Source: Leptolyngbya sp. NIES-2104
Lineage (GTDB): Bacteria; Cyanobacteriota; Cyanobacteriia; Leptolyngbyales; Leptolyngbyaceae
Reading direction: 5' to 3'
NCBI RefSeq assembly: GCF_001485215.1
Contig: NZ_BBWW01000001.1
Location: 2,976,001 to 3,040,000, forward strand
DNA: 64,000 nt
Part shown: piece after piece, positions 43,407 through 53,600 of the stretch
Position numbering within the stretch: the stretch's first letter is position 1
Layout of the letters: each line of letters starts with the position of its first letter
The notes under the pieces: generated by a model
Seen by the model: the letters and a program-made list of their open reading frames with translations, nothing else
Databases searched by the model: none
Told to the model about the DNA's origin: nothing
Translations under genes and position numbers: made by a program

Positions 43407-43838
43407 ACCTAAGCGCAAGAAGCTGGGAGCGAAATGCCACTTTCACTTCCCACGATCCCAAAGTTTTGTGTGTTGTTTTGTGTGTTAGTCAGATTATCAC
43501 TATAGCAGTACAGCGATACGTCGATAGGGCTGACAGGGTCATAACCCTTTTATAGCAAAGGCTCTAGCCTCTTGGAATATTTGCTAAATTATTTATCAAG
43601 CTCCTTGATTTCGCTTATTGACATCCTGAGACGCATCTATCACTAGGGGCTGAAAGCTTGGGGCAGTTGCTTCTCTATACTGAAAACTGTTCTTAGGGGT
43701 TTCCGTATTCTCGCCCATTGTGTTCAAAAATCAAGCTGGATTCCTACAGCAATCAATCCGTACTTAAAGAGAGTGGTAACTTCAGTTTGTGCCCTGACTC
43801 GCCCATGCATCAGAGTTCAAAAATGTGGTGGAAAATTT
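43407..43838. other. Intergenic region between repressor and drmC
   Basis: About 430 bases with no credible gene. A GTGTGTTGTTTTGTGTGTTAG stretch at about 43471-43491, and the ATCCCAAAG segment before it, may belong to the right end of the Mu-like element. The DISARM operon ends at 43839. No 3' half of tRNA-Ser was found. Confidence 0.4.
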
Positions 43839-44642
43839 CTATAGCCCGGAAATTTGATGTAATATCGATTTTGAAACAAGATTTTCAAACTGTGAACGGA
43901 CTGCCCGCGCTGCGATCGGATCGGCTAAAAGTACTCCTGCCTCAATGTTTCGTTCATGAGCCGCTTCTGTGAAGTTGGCGGACGTAACCAGCACACGCTC
44001 CTCATCTACCACCACGCACTTGGCATGTAGACAGGCTTTCGCTTCTACCCCGACTGTCAGGGAACGCGGATCGTAAAATACTTCTGGTAAGCGTTTTCCA
44101 GTCCAGATGTCTCGACGAAACGTATTTGCAAACTTTTGCAGCAATATTGATTCTGGTTCGTCACTCCCATGAGGACGTTGAACGTTCAGAAACATCCGTA
44201 CCCGTAGCGATGGATCACTATCCATGCGGCTTGCCAGCCCCTCAAAGAGGGCACGCGCTTTCTCACCTCGATCGATCGCATAACTTGAGATCAATACACT
44301 CCGCTTGGCGGTACTGAATAGTTCACGCACCACAACAGCTGTATCACGACTCTCAGAGCCAATCACCTCCTGCCCCGTCCACACTAACTCAACTCGATCG
44401 CGTACCTGCTGTGATGCCGCTCGCTCTGATGCCAATAGGTTGAGTGTGTAGGCGATGTGGGTAGGAGATGATCCTATTTCAGTCATCCGATTCAGTTCAT
44501 CAATCACATCCAGGCAGAGCCAATTCGGAACATAACCTTTGATCGCGGTAAGCAAATAAGGTGGGCATAGCCTGCCTGTTTCTAGGGCTGCCGCAAGTCC
44601 TACCAAGGCAGGACGGCTGAGTTTGAGAAAGGCAGACATCAT
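43839..44642 (-). CDS. drmC: DISARM protein DrmC (phospholipase D-like)
   Basis: A 267-residue protein with a phospholipase D fold. The HKD motif is LHAKCVVVDEERVLVTSANF at about residues 207-226. An earlier strand SVLISSYAID begins the domain. In class 1 and class 2 DISARM, drmC follows drmB and is described as dispensable for part of the protection. Its start overlaps the drmB stop (ATGA), and it is the last gene of this operon. Confidence 0.88.
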   Translation of the reverse strand: MMSAFLKLSRPALVGLAAALETGRLCPPYLLTAIKGYVPNWLCLDVIDELNRMTEIGSSPTHIAYTLNLLASERAASQQVRDRVELVWTGQEVIGSESRDTAVVVRELFSTAKRSVLISSYAIDRGEKARALFEGLASRMDSDPSLRVRMFLNVQRPHGSDEPESILLQKFANTFRRDIWTGKRLPEVFYDPRSLTVGVEAKACLHAKCVVVDEERVLVTSANFTEAAHERNIEAGVLLADPIAARAVRSQFENLVSKSILHQISGL

Positions 44643-46498
44643 AGCCTCCCGGTTTGGAAAAATTCTGCCCCTAAACCCTCAACGGTATCAACGACTAATG
44701 CCCGATCTAAAAACTCATTGCGGCGTTCGCAGGAAGGTTCTGCAATCAACAAGCAGCCATGACAGGCAGTTCCATGCAGCAACCGATCTTCCTGCCGATT
44801 ACTGGGCTGGTGTTGAGCGCAGACGGGATCATTAGAGCAGAGCTTGCCCATTTCTAGAGCGGTTGTCAGGTGATATTCAATGCGTTTACCAACCTGGACT
44901 AATCCACCCAATGTGCCTTCAGAGCCAGATGTACCCGTGTAAAGCAAAATGCCATACCCAGACTCCCCGGCATAAATTCGCTCTCGAACTGAACTGGCAG
45001 CATAGCCACACTCCAGCGAAACTGCCGTGATCAAGAGGTGCGATAAGGAGTGCAACATAATGTAGGGCAGTCCGAGAAACTTGGCTTTATCTGGATCAAT
45101 GCCTCGTTGACTCCGCCATTCTTCAAAGCCTTTATACAGGTCAAGACCTCGCTTCTGAACGGCATCTCGGTTACGCCACTGCTCGATCGCCGCTTGACGA
45201 AAGGAGATGAAAATTCCCTCTCCCTTATTTTCGATCGCTGGCACCCAAGTTGGTTCCAGATCGATCGCGGCTCGTCGAACATTCAAAGATAACTCACCAT
45301 CGATATCTGGCATTGCCGCTTCAAACCGGGTAAACCCAATTTGAGCAGTCACCTCCCGCAATCGATGCACCAGTACAATCCGGTCAATTCGGGATGCTAG
45401 TAGCGGTTTCAGACCGTCAATCTGTCGCGTTCGGGCATAGAAATCCCCTTCTGGAGCATCTTCCCCGACTTCGATGGGTTGGGAGAGCAGCGTTTCAATC
45501 TCAACCTGTTTAATACTCTTCGGTTTATCGGACGTTCCATTCTGGCGACGTTTAATTTCTGCCCAAATTGACTCATTGCTAAATCCTTCGATCGCCGCGC
45601 CAACTTTCTGTTTTTTGCGATCGCGTTTAACATCACTAACGTCTTCCGCAAATTGGAGAAAGTCTTCGTAGACTAAATCCACCGCTTTCCGCAGGACTTC
45701 ATCGGCATCCGGTAGCGAGATGACGCTCAAGACTTGAGCAAAATAGGCATTGCTGGCAGAGCGAACCAACAAACGATTCAACTCCGGCTTTCCTGTCAAC
45801 GGTGAGACACACAGTTCTTTCGCCGCAGGTCCAAGCCAGGGACGGTGCCCTTCACACGATCCTAAAACTTTGCCATTCGGAACGGTGGCATCCGAAAGCG
45901 GTCGCCGTGCTTGGCAAGATTCACAACGAACAAAGATGTCCACAAAGTCGTTTCCCGAACCGCCTTCATCTAACCAGAGCTGCCCTCGACAATCTGAGTT
46001 GGCACTTTCGCTATGGACAAAACGGTACCAGTTAATGTCGCTGATATGACCATTTACACAGGCTTGGACAAACCGCACTGGGACAACTGGGACTTTTTTC
46101 TTTTCCAAACTGAGGTATCTTCCCTTCACCAGACTGCCCCAAGGCAACAAGGGACGAGTCCGGTATTGCCGCTTGTTCGGAGCCTGCCAAAACTCCTCGA
46201 TCTGTGCCACAAACCAGGTAGGGAAGACAAAGGACGTAATTCCACTGCGGGAAGCTTTAGGGTCTTGCTCATCGACAGGAGGCGCATACAATGCGATCGA
46301 ATTCACGTCCAACAGTTCGCACACGCGCCCTGCCAAGCGATCTTCATAAATTCGCCGCCGATCGCCTTTCCAGTGGTTCAACCCGCCAATCAGCACCGAA
46401 TGATTTGGCAAGTCCATCATTGCCCCAGGTCCAAACGTCGAAAGAATCTGGCTCTGCCGAATCTCTCCAGAAGCAGGGCGTTTTCCTTTTCCCGTCAT
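44639..46498 (-). CDS. drmB: DISARM protein DrmB (DUF1998)
   Basis: This 619-residue core DISARM protein is thought to work in a complex with the DrmA helicase. It starts with GEIRQSQILSTFGPGAMMDL, typical of DrmB. The DUF1998 region lies at about 480-600 (LPYIMLHSLSHLLITAVSL ... CGYAASSVRERIYAG), with a Cys-rich end (CSNDPVC ... CHGCLLIAEPSC) that looks zinc-binding. Both ends overlap neighbours by four bases, indicating tight translational coupling to drmA and drmC. Confidence 0.9.
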   Translation of the reverse strand: MTGKGKRPASGEIRQSQILSTFGPGAMMDLPNHSVLIGGLNHWKGDRRRIYEDRLAGRVCELLDVNSIALYAPPVDEQDPKASRSGITSFVFPTWFVAQIEEFWQAPNKRQYRTRPLLPWGSLVKGRYLSLEKKKVPVVPVRFVQACVNGHISDINWYRFVHSESANSDCRGQLWLDEGGSGNDFVDIFVRCESCQARRPLSDATVPNGKVLGSCEGHRPWLGPAAKELCVSPLTGKPELNRLLVRSASNAYFAQVLSVISLPDADEVLRKAVDLVYEDFLQFAEDVSDVKRDRKKQKVGAAIEGFSNESIWAEIKRRQNGTSDKPKSIKQVEIETLLSQPIEVGEDAPEGDFYARTRQIDGLKPLLASRIDRIVLVHRLREVTAQIGFTRFEAAMPDIDGELSLNVRRAAIDLEPTWVPAIENKGEGIFISFRQAAIEQWRNRDAVQKRGLDLYKGFEEWRSQRGIDPDKAKFLGLPYIMLHSLSHLLITAVSLECGYAASSVRERIYAGESGYGILLYTGTSGSEGTLGGLVQVGKRIEYHLTTALEMGKLCSNDPVCAQHQPSNRQEDRLLHGTACHGCLLIAEPSCERRNEFLDRALVVDTVEGLGAEFFQTGRL

Positions 46499-49400
46499 GC
46501 GTCGTCCTCCTCCACTTCAAAACCATCCGGGTTCCTGACCCACAGATTCACGGTTTGTTCAACATCCCGCAAACTGCGCTGCGCCTTGAATTTGCGTGCT
46601 TCTAAAGGCTGTCGTTCCAGTTCCGGGTCAAGTGGATCAAATAACAGCGGCGGGGCTTGCCCAACTTCCTGCTGATACTGAAGCATGATCTTCTGACTGG
46701 CAATATGCTCCCAGGTATCCAATAAATCTCGGACTCGCCCTTTTACCTTTTGCCGCAAGGCATCGGCTTCAACGGCATCTAACTCTTTGTCATGCATTTC
46801 TGCTCGTTGAGCAATCACATCTGCCACCGATTCCAACGCTTTGCGGTGTTGCAGAATATCGATCGCTCGAATCGGAGCCGTCATCCGACAATCGCCCAGT
46901 CGCGCCAGTGCCACCGTAATTGCAGCAATTCCTCGATCGATCGCACGGGGAGAGAAAGGCGTGACGCTGGTGGCTTCCACTGCCCGGTAAAAGGTCGTGT
47001 GCCAAGCTTGAAATCGTTCATAGTGGGAGCGATCGCGGGGACGGTGGACATTGAGCAGCGTAATCACCAAACCCGGTCGATTCTCATCTCGCCCCACGCG
47101 GCTCGTCGCCTGGATATATTCTGCTGCCGTTTTTGGCTGACCCAACACGACCATTAAACCCAGACGGGTAATATCCAACCCCACCGAGATCATGTTGGTT
47201 GCCAGCGCCACATCAACTCGCTCTTTCTCGTGGAAGGGCAAGGCTAAACGACGCTTGGTATCGGCAACCTCGTTCGTACTCACACGAGAGGTTAATTCTA
47301 GGGGCAGGTCACTAATTTTACGATCGGCAAAGGAGCCTTCCGGCTCACCTGCGCGTTGGCGCTGACTGTATTGCGTCAGTCGGGCGTTCACTTCGTCCTC
47401 AACGATTCGACGGCTGCCGCCGAGTTCTCTGAGCGAGTTAAAGTAGCCTAGCAAGGTCATGTAGGGATCAGCAGGATTATTGGGATTCTTCCCCCCACCT
47501 GCCAACTCCCAATCTTTCTGAGCAGCCCCTAGCAGTGCCAGGTAGGTTCGCAGCAGCACCACCTTCAAACTGCGTCCCTGAGCGGCAACACCGACATAGG
47601 CGCGGGCATGTTTCTCAGTCGCAGGAACGGTTTTGGCAAAAAAGGAATCGCGGCGATCGGGTCCGGGCGGCGGAAATACATCCACTGCGTCTCGACCAAA
47701 CAAGGCACGAATTTGCTTAGTGGCTCGTCGTACCGTGGCAGTAGAGGCAACAATCTTAGGGCGAATGCGCTTGTCACCCTGGGTCAGCGTTGAGAGGGCA
47801 TCGATCGCAGTTTCATACAGCCCGACCATTGTTCCCAGCGGTCCCGAAATCAGGTGAAGTTCATCTTGAATAATCAAATCGGGGGGAGGGAGTGCCTGAC
47901 TTAAGGGCTGTCCCCGTCCAGGTTTACACGGACCATAGAAGCCGTCTTGATCAAAGCGTTCTACTTGTCCAAATAAGGCTCCGGTTTCACCGACCCAGGG
48001 CAAACTAGCGAACTTATCAACCGTCGCAATGATAAAGCAGGGTAGACGACGATAAATTTGGTCATCAACTGTCAGGATGGGTAGAGGTTGGTTGCGATTG
48101 AATTGGCACTTGCGGCTAATACATCGAACTCTTAGCTCATTGGGTTCGTTGGCATCTGGCAGAAGTTCAAACGAATTGCGCGTAAACCGGGTGCCACACC
48201 AGGGACAGTTTTCTAGGGGAATGGGAGACGACTTTTGCCGATCGTTATTCTGATAGGCGATCGTCCGAGTACGGGCACTGTGGGGGTCGTTGTCTCCCTT
48301 TTTGCCCATCTTATTGGGTGTAGCGGCTTGACCGACCCACAGCCCAATCTCAAACGGATGCTTGCCAAGCTTTTCTACGTCATTTTGCCGCTCCAATTCA
48401 AGGGCGCAGATCAGCGTTGCGGCTCGACCTAGCTGATCCAGGGTGAGCAGGCGCAGCGTATAGCGCATAAGTACACTTAACCCTGCGGAGTGAATGCCAG
48501 AATTGCGGAGGCGACGGAGTACCAGGGTGAAGGCAGCTAACCCCAAATAGGCTTCAGTCTTCCCGCCACCCGTGGGGAAGAAGAGGAGGTCTACCAGTTC
48601 GCGATCGCCATGTTCTGGATTGGCAATTCCAACAATGTTCATCAGTAAGAAAGCAAGCTGGAAGGGTCGCCATTTCGGAGCCGATAGGGATTCTGGGGTG
48701 ACACCTTCCTGGTCATGGGTGAGTCGTTGGCGGATCGCCCGCGCCACAGATCGGTTGGCAATACAAAAGGCTTCAAACACCAGCGGATCATTCATTGCCT
48801 GTAAACCAGCCGCAATCCTTTGGTTGGCAATCACTGCCCGATTGAGTAAATCTTTGGCAGTTTCTGCCCGGTGCTTGGGTGTAGTTGGTGCTTTCGATCG
48901 CTGTTCAACTATCCAGGTTGCATAAGCATCGACCATCGGATGCAGCAGTTCACGTAGAGCGGCAGGTGTGGGGGCGGCAGCTAAATTTTCCATCCCCAGT
49001 TCCACACCCGGAACCTGAGTCGGAATGACCTTCTCGACATCAGCAGTGGGAATCCAGGCAGTCCAAACTTTGCGACAGATGCCACCCGGTTCCACGACAG
49101 CGATCGCCGAGACATTGTGACCCACCGCAAATTCATAGTCATCGCGATACTGCAAATCTGCGACGCTCTCATCCCAGTCTTCTCCGTTGCCACCCCGGAG
49201 GTCGGGTCGAGGAACCAGGGAGTCTTCAGTTTGAATGGTGAGGCTGGTCTGAAAAGCATGAGCCGCGTCAGGAGCTTTATTGGGCGCTGGGCGACGCTGA
49301 TTGACCAAGAAGATAGAGACAGAGCGAGTACCCGCTGGCACCAGGTTCTCTGAAGAGACCGAACGGACAGAAACCAGGAGCTTCAACCCTTTGCTGTCGG

Positions 49401-49896
49401 GAATGTCTAGCTCTAGTGGTGTATCTTGAGCCTGAATTGGCACCACCAGTTCGGCATGGCAGGGGATACGTTGCCAGGAGCCGATTCGTAACGTCGTTTT
49501 TGTCGTGGCTTCCTCCGATGATTCGGTGGGCAAGGGCACGTAGTCTCCCCAACAAGCCGTGACCTGTAAAGTCTGAGTGTGAGGTGGCACCAGCAGGCTC
49601 ACGCCCATTGAAGATGGGAAGAAGCCTTTACGGGCAGGGCTTTTTTCAGGAATTGCTTCATCATCTCCAACTCCCGCACCGCTAACCGCATCCAGTTCAT
49701 CGTCTCCTGTATCGTCCGATCGCTGCGCTGCTGGTGCGTCATAGGGCACTAGAAACCCGGTGAGATACCACTTGGAAGGCGGTTGGGGAATGATCTCTGC
49801 GGCGTGAAGCTCGTCATCGGGAGCAGGACCGATCAGGTCAAGCTGAAGGGCATCAATCAGGTGCGATCGAACGTCAGTGGGAGTCGTAGATGGCAT
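46495..49896 (-). CDS. drmA: DISARM helicase DrmA
   Basis: The 1133-residue core ATPase of DISARM. Walker A is FFPTGGGKTEAYLGL at about residue 440, Walker B IIQDELHLISGPLGTM. The helicase C-terminal motifs VALATNMISVGLDITRL and QATSRVGRDENRPGLV are clear. The N-terminal 400 residues form the DISARM-specific region. DrmAB bind 5' overhanging DNA and limit entry of unmodified phage DNA. The gene follows an Uma2 gene and is overlapped by drmB. Confidence 0.92.
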   Translation of the reverse strand: MPSTTPTDVRSHLIDALQLDLIGPAPDDELHAAEIIPQPPSKWYLTGFLVPYDAPAAQRSDDTGDDELDAVSGAGVGDDEAIPEKSPARKGFFPSSMGVSLLVPPHTQTLQVTACWGDYVPLPTESSEEATTKTTLRIGSWQRIPCHAELVVPIQAQDTPLELDIPDSKGLKLLVSVRSVSSENLVPAGTRSVSIFLVNQRRPAPNKAPDAAHAFQTSLTIQTEDSLVPRPDLRGGNGEDWDESVADLQYRDDYEFAVGHNVSAIAVVEPGGICRKVWTAWIPTADVEKVIPTQVPGVELGMENLAAAPTPAALRELLHPMVDAYATWIVEQRSKAPTTPKHRAETAKDLLNRAVIANQRIAAGLQAMNDPLVFEAFCIANRSVARAIRQRLTHDQEGVTPESLSAPKWRPFQLAFLLMNIVGIANPEHGDRELVDLLFFPTGGGKTEAYLGLAAFTLVLRRLRNSGIHSAGLSVLMRYTLRLLTLDQLGRAATLICALELERQNDVEKLGKHPFEIGLWVGQAATPNKMGKKGDNDPHSARTRTIAYQNNDRQKSSPIPLENCPWCGTRFTRNSFELLPDANEPNELRVRCISRKCQFNRNQPLPILTVDDQIYRRLPCFIIATVDKFASLPWVGETGALFGQVERFDQDGFYGPCKPGRGQPLSQALPPPDLIIQDELHLISGPLGTMVGLYETAIDALSTLTQGDKRIRPKIVASTATVRRATKQIRALFGRDAVDVFPPPGPDRRDSFFAKTVPATEKHARAYVGVAAQGRSLKVVLLRTYLALLGAAQKDWELAGGGKNPNNPADPYMTLLGYFNSLRELGGSRRIVEDEVNARLTQYSQRQRAGEPEGSFADRKISDLPLELTSRVSTNEVADTKRRLALPFHEKERVDVALATNMISVGLDITRLGLMVVLGQPKTAAEYIQATSRVGRDENRPGLVITLLNVHRPRDRSHYERFQAWHTTFYRAVEATSVTPFSPRAIDRGIAAITVALARLGDCRMTAPIRAIDILQHRKALESVADVIAQRAEMHDKELDAVEADALRQKVKGRVRDLLDTWEHIASQKIMLQYQQEVGQAPPLLFDPLDPELERQPLEARKFKAQRSLRDVEQTVNLWVRNPDGFEVEEDDA

Positions 49897-50053
49897 GAGT
49901 AGCCTGTCAGGAAGGAGGGCACTGATCTCAGAATGCCCACAACTTCCTGATAATCCCGGAAGGTCGCTCAGATTTCACAAAGCTTTGATGAGGCGATCGC
50001 AGAATTTACTGAGCGTTCACGATTTTCGCGACCCAATCAGCGTTTGTTTGCAG

Positions 50054-50641
50054 TTACAGCTTGCCTGCCAGGATTTGAGCGGCGGTCAGGTTGAGGTCTG
50101 GAAAGGTGGGGGATTGAATCAAGTCATCTCCACAAAACTCTGTAGAGTCATAAAATTGACTTTCCAGGATGCAAACAGTAATTTTTGCTTCCAGAGGATC
50201 AACAATCCAATATTCCAGGATTTCTAGCAGCCCATATTCAGCGCGTTTTGAGCGGTAGTCATCAGTTTTTGTGGAGGGGCTAACGACTTCGACGACTAGA
50301 ATTGGAGGCGGCTCGTTGAGGTTGATCACGGCTTCGCGATCGCTCATGGCTTCCCACTGGGCAACCGTTAGAACGGTGACATCGGGAATGCGGGAAGTAT
50401 CCCAATTTCGCCCACGGGGAGAGCGGACACCGACTAGGGCAGGCAGCGCAACCCAAGGTTGCCCGGATTGCGTCAAGGTATCCTCAAGCTGCCGGACTAC
50501 AAAGTGAATGATTGCCCCATGTTTACCAGTTCCCAAACTCATGGGCACCAGTTCTCCATCGACCAGTTCATAGCGCGTGTCTGTGCCGTCATCGTAGGCG
50601 AGATACTCTTCAAAAGTGAGTTTTTGTGTGGCGATCGCCAT
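50054..50641 (-). CDS. Uma2 family endonuclease embedded in the DISARM operon
   Basis: A 195-residue PD-(D/E)XK protein of the Uma2 family. It shows [35 protein letters not shown] (Asp), [17 protein letters not shown] (Glu) and [20 protein letters not shown] (Lys), with all catalytic positions present. The ATG at 50641 is favoured by GAG spacing. It lies between drmMI and drmA, facing the same way, with 52 bases before it and 157 after. It is not a listed DISARM component and may be a hitchhiker or an accessory nuclease. Confidence 0.85.
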   Translation of the reverse strand: MAIATQKLTFEEYLAYDDGTDTRYELVDGELVPMSLGTGKHGAIIHFVVRQLEDTLTQSGQPWVALPALVGVRSPRGRNWDTSRIPDVTVLTVAQWEAMSDREAVINLNEPPPILVVEVVSPSTKTDDYRSKRAEYGLLEILEYWIVDPLEAKITVCILESQFYDSTEFCGDDLIQSPTFPDLNLTAAQILAGKL

Positions 50642-50693
50642 AAACATAGCTCGTGGTGAAGACTGACGATTTGAGAAGTGCTTCTAGTATAAG

Positions 50694-53600
50694 TTATGCC
50701 TCTAGTCCAGGTAGAGTTGGGGTATTCGATCGCCCAGCCTTCTTTGATTTTGCGCCTTTCGATTTGCCTTTTTTCTCTGCTGACTTGCCGCCTAGAATTT
50801 CTTGTTCGTAACGTTTCTGATTGAGATCGAGCAGTCGCGCCAGCACTTCGTCGTGGGTGGCTTCGTTCCAACGATAGCGATAGGGCTTTTTGCGCTGTCG
50901 TTTGGTAGTTTCGTCGTCCTCTTCTTCTTCGTCTTCGTAGTCAAGCAGGAATTCACATTGGGATTGGATGTCGCTCCACCCGTAGGCATCCAGGACGGCG
51001 CGATCGCATTCTTCATGCAGTTGGCGCAGTCTGAGGATATCGGGATCGAATTCGTTGGGGTCGTGGAAGCGGTTGTAAGTTTGGGTCAATCCTTCGTTGT
51101 TGCGAACCATCAACTCGGCGCGGAATTCATAGTATTGTTTGCCGATCGCTTCTAGAGCGGGATTGGTTTCCCAATTTTCGGGGAAGGGGAAGGTTTCAAA
51201 GCAATCAGAGGGTGTATGGCGAAATCGATCTTCCAAAGATGAGCCAAAAAACTTGCACCAAATTTCATGCAGACGAGATTGAAGTGCCGCGAAGACGGAA
51301 TAGGTATTGCTCGGCATGACTACCAGCGAATCAGAGTAAACCATCCCGCTTGGTAAAAATGCGAATGAGAAATGCTGGCTAACACGAGCAGTAACTAATA
51401 CTCGATCGCACTCCGCGATCGCCCTAACCAATCCTGGTCTTTTCTCTGCATACTGCCACCACCGAATACGCAAAGCATCTCGCTTTTGTAAATCTCGCTC
51501 AGGCTTGACCTTTTCTTTCACAATTTGCATTAGATCAGGGTACTCCCATGCCTCCTCTTCGCTCATATCAAAAAAGTTGATTATATAGCGATGGTGAGCA
51601 TGATTTGGGTTACTATTGACTTCTTCACCGCCGATGTAGGGAAAGATGCGTTCTTGATTGCGGGGAGCTTCTTCGATTAAACGATGCATTTCAGCGATCG
51701 ACGTTGCATCTTCATTGGTGTCATCAAAGGTGAAACCCATGCCCAAAACATAGCTACCAACAAAACTTTTATCAGCGTTCGCCAGCACTGTATTTGGATT
51801 GTTGTTTCCACCTTTAGGAAATAGAAACGCAGAAATAAACGGAACTTCTTTACCGTCTAAAATTTTCGCTTCTTTATACAACCCCTTGTAGATATGAATC
51901 ACGCTTACTACAACAGCCGCTTGTCCTGCCCACTTCACCCGTTTACGAGCGTTGTAGATTGTGCCACCCTGCTCACAAATCCAGCGTAACCCCGTGCTGC
52001 GCGTATCGCCTTGAGCGATCGTATTTGTGGCGACTAACCCCAGCGTGCCACCTTGCTTAAGCAACTTGAATGCTTGTCGAAAGAAATAGGCAACTAAATC
52101 AGAATTGCCGTGAGATTCGGGATATTCTTCCTTTAACCAATTGAGATAATTTTCCGCATTGCCATTGATGATAGTGTTCTTGCCTGCAAAGGGTGGATTG
52201 CCGATAATGCAGTCAAACCCTGGATTCTCACGCTCAAACACCTCCAGAAATTCATACTCCCAATTGAACGGAGTAACCCCACGTTTCCTATTCCGAAGTC
52301 GGTTTGAAGCTTGTAGTACCTCTTCAGAGTTTGCCCAACCCGTTTCGTAAGCGAGTAACTTGCCACCATAATCCTGTAGTTTCTGCTGCCGCTGTTTACT
52401 GGTCTTGCCTTCTAGCCCTGCTTGGATGATTGCATCTGCCTCTAGACCTTCCTTTGCCGGGTTTACATCCAATCCCTCTGCGTCATAAATTTTCAGAAGT
52501 GCTAAAAATGCTTGGAGTCTTTCATCCCGCTGCTTTTGGGTAGTTCCCTCAAAAAAGGCTGACACCATCAGATCGGCTGCCATTCTGGAACTATGAAGTA
52601 AATCCTCAAATACTCTTAAACGACAAAATTTTTGAGTCGCATCAGCATCCGTTTGAGTATCTGAACTTTGAATCTCTGACCGAGCATCTAAAATCCTTGC
52701 TGTCTCTGCTGCTTCTGCCGCTTCTGTAGCTAAACGTCGTTGATGATCATCCAGCGTTAACTGATAAAACTGCTCATTCCTGAACTTACGAATCCGCTTA
52801 CGCGGCACTCCTACTAACGAATCACCCCATCTTAGCGAGTGATCCAAGAAGGTAAACGGCTGGTGCTTTGAGAGCGTAAATAGCCATAGTGATAGCTTCG
52901 CTAAATTAACAGCAAATAGATTTTTGTCTACACCGTACAAACACCGCTGCGCCACCAATCGCCGTGCAAATAATAACGGCTCCTCACCCTCTGGCAAGTT
53001 TTCCGGCAACCCATCCCGGTTCCACGCCACCTCAACCGCATCTGCCAACTGACGACAGGCTTCTACCAAAAATGCTCCACTTCCCATCGCAACATCACAT
53101 ACCTTGAGCGACAGAATCTGCTCCGCTGTGGGCTGTTCCCCCAATGCTTCTAACACTGGGCGCAAAGCTGTTCGCACAATCGGTTCTGTCATGACTCGCG
53201 GTGTATAGTGCGATCCCGTTTTTCGGTTTTCATCATTCGGCTGCAAATATAGTGCCCCAGCAGTTAGTAAATTCGGTGTGCGTGGTGAAACTTTTCGACC
53301 CAACGCTGCTGTTAAATCTGCCGCTGTTTTTGCTGACTTCAAGTCGCCTAAAGCCTTCCCCGTAACCTTACACGCTGCCCACTCTTGTAAAAGCTTGGGG
53401 CGATCGCTTGGTTTGGCTGCTAGGAGTGTTTCCAGATTGATCACGACGTGCTGTGGGCGCACTGCAATCGATGTGCCTTCCGCCCGCTCAACCGCATAAC
53501 CCGCAACGCCAGTGTAAACAGAGCCGATTTGCTCCACATCCAGCGATCGATACGACAATCGCTCTCCTTTCAGCATCAACAGCCGATCAAGCATTCGATA

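Larger units (their letters stand above)
36560..43500. mobile_element. Mu/Tn7-like transposable element (approximate limits)
   Basis: The block holds a MuA-type DDE transposase, a winged-helix protein, a MuB/TnsC-like ATPase, an acidic protein and a phage-type repressor, all on the minus strand. It starts at a truncated tRNA-Ser. No HIP1 octamer was found in it, while the flanks are rich in them. TTTGGGATCG occurs near both sides (about 36568 on plus, about 43448-43457 as its complement), a possible end repeat. Exact ends and target duplication were not determined. Confidence 0.65.

Noticed and set aside
36560-43838. CRISPR-associated transposon (type V-K CAST)
   Set aside because: A TnsB/TnsC-like pair beside tRNA genes suggested this, but there is no Cas12k, no TniQ motif and no CRISPR repeat array in the block.
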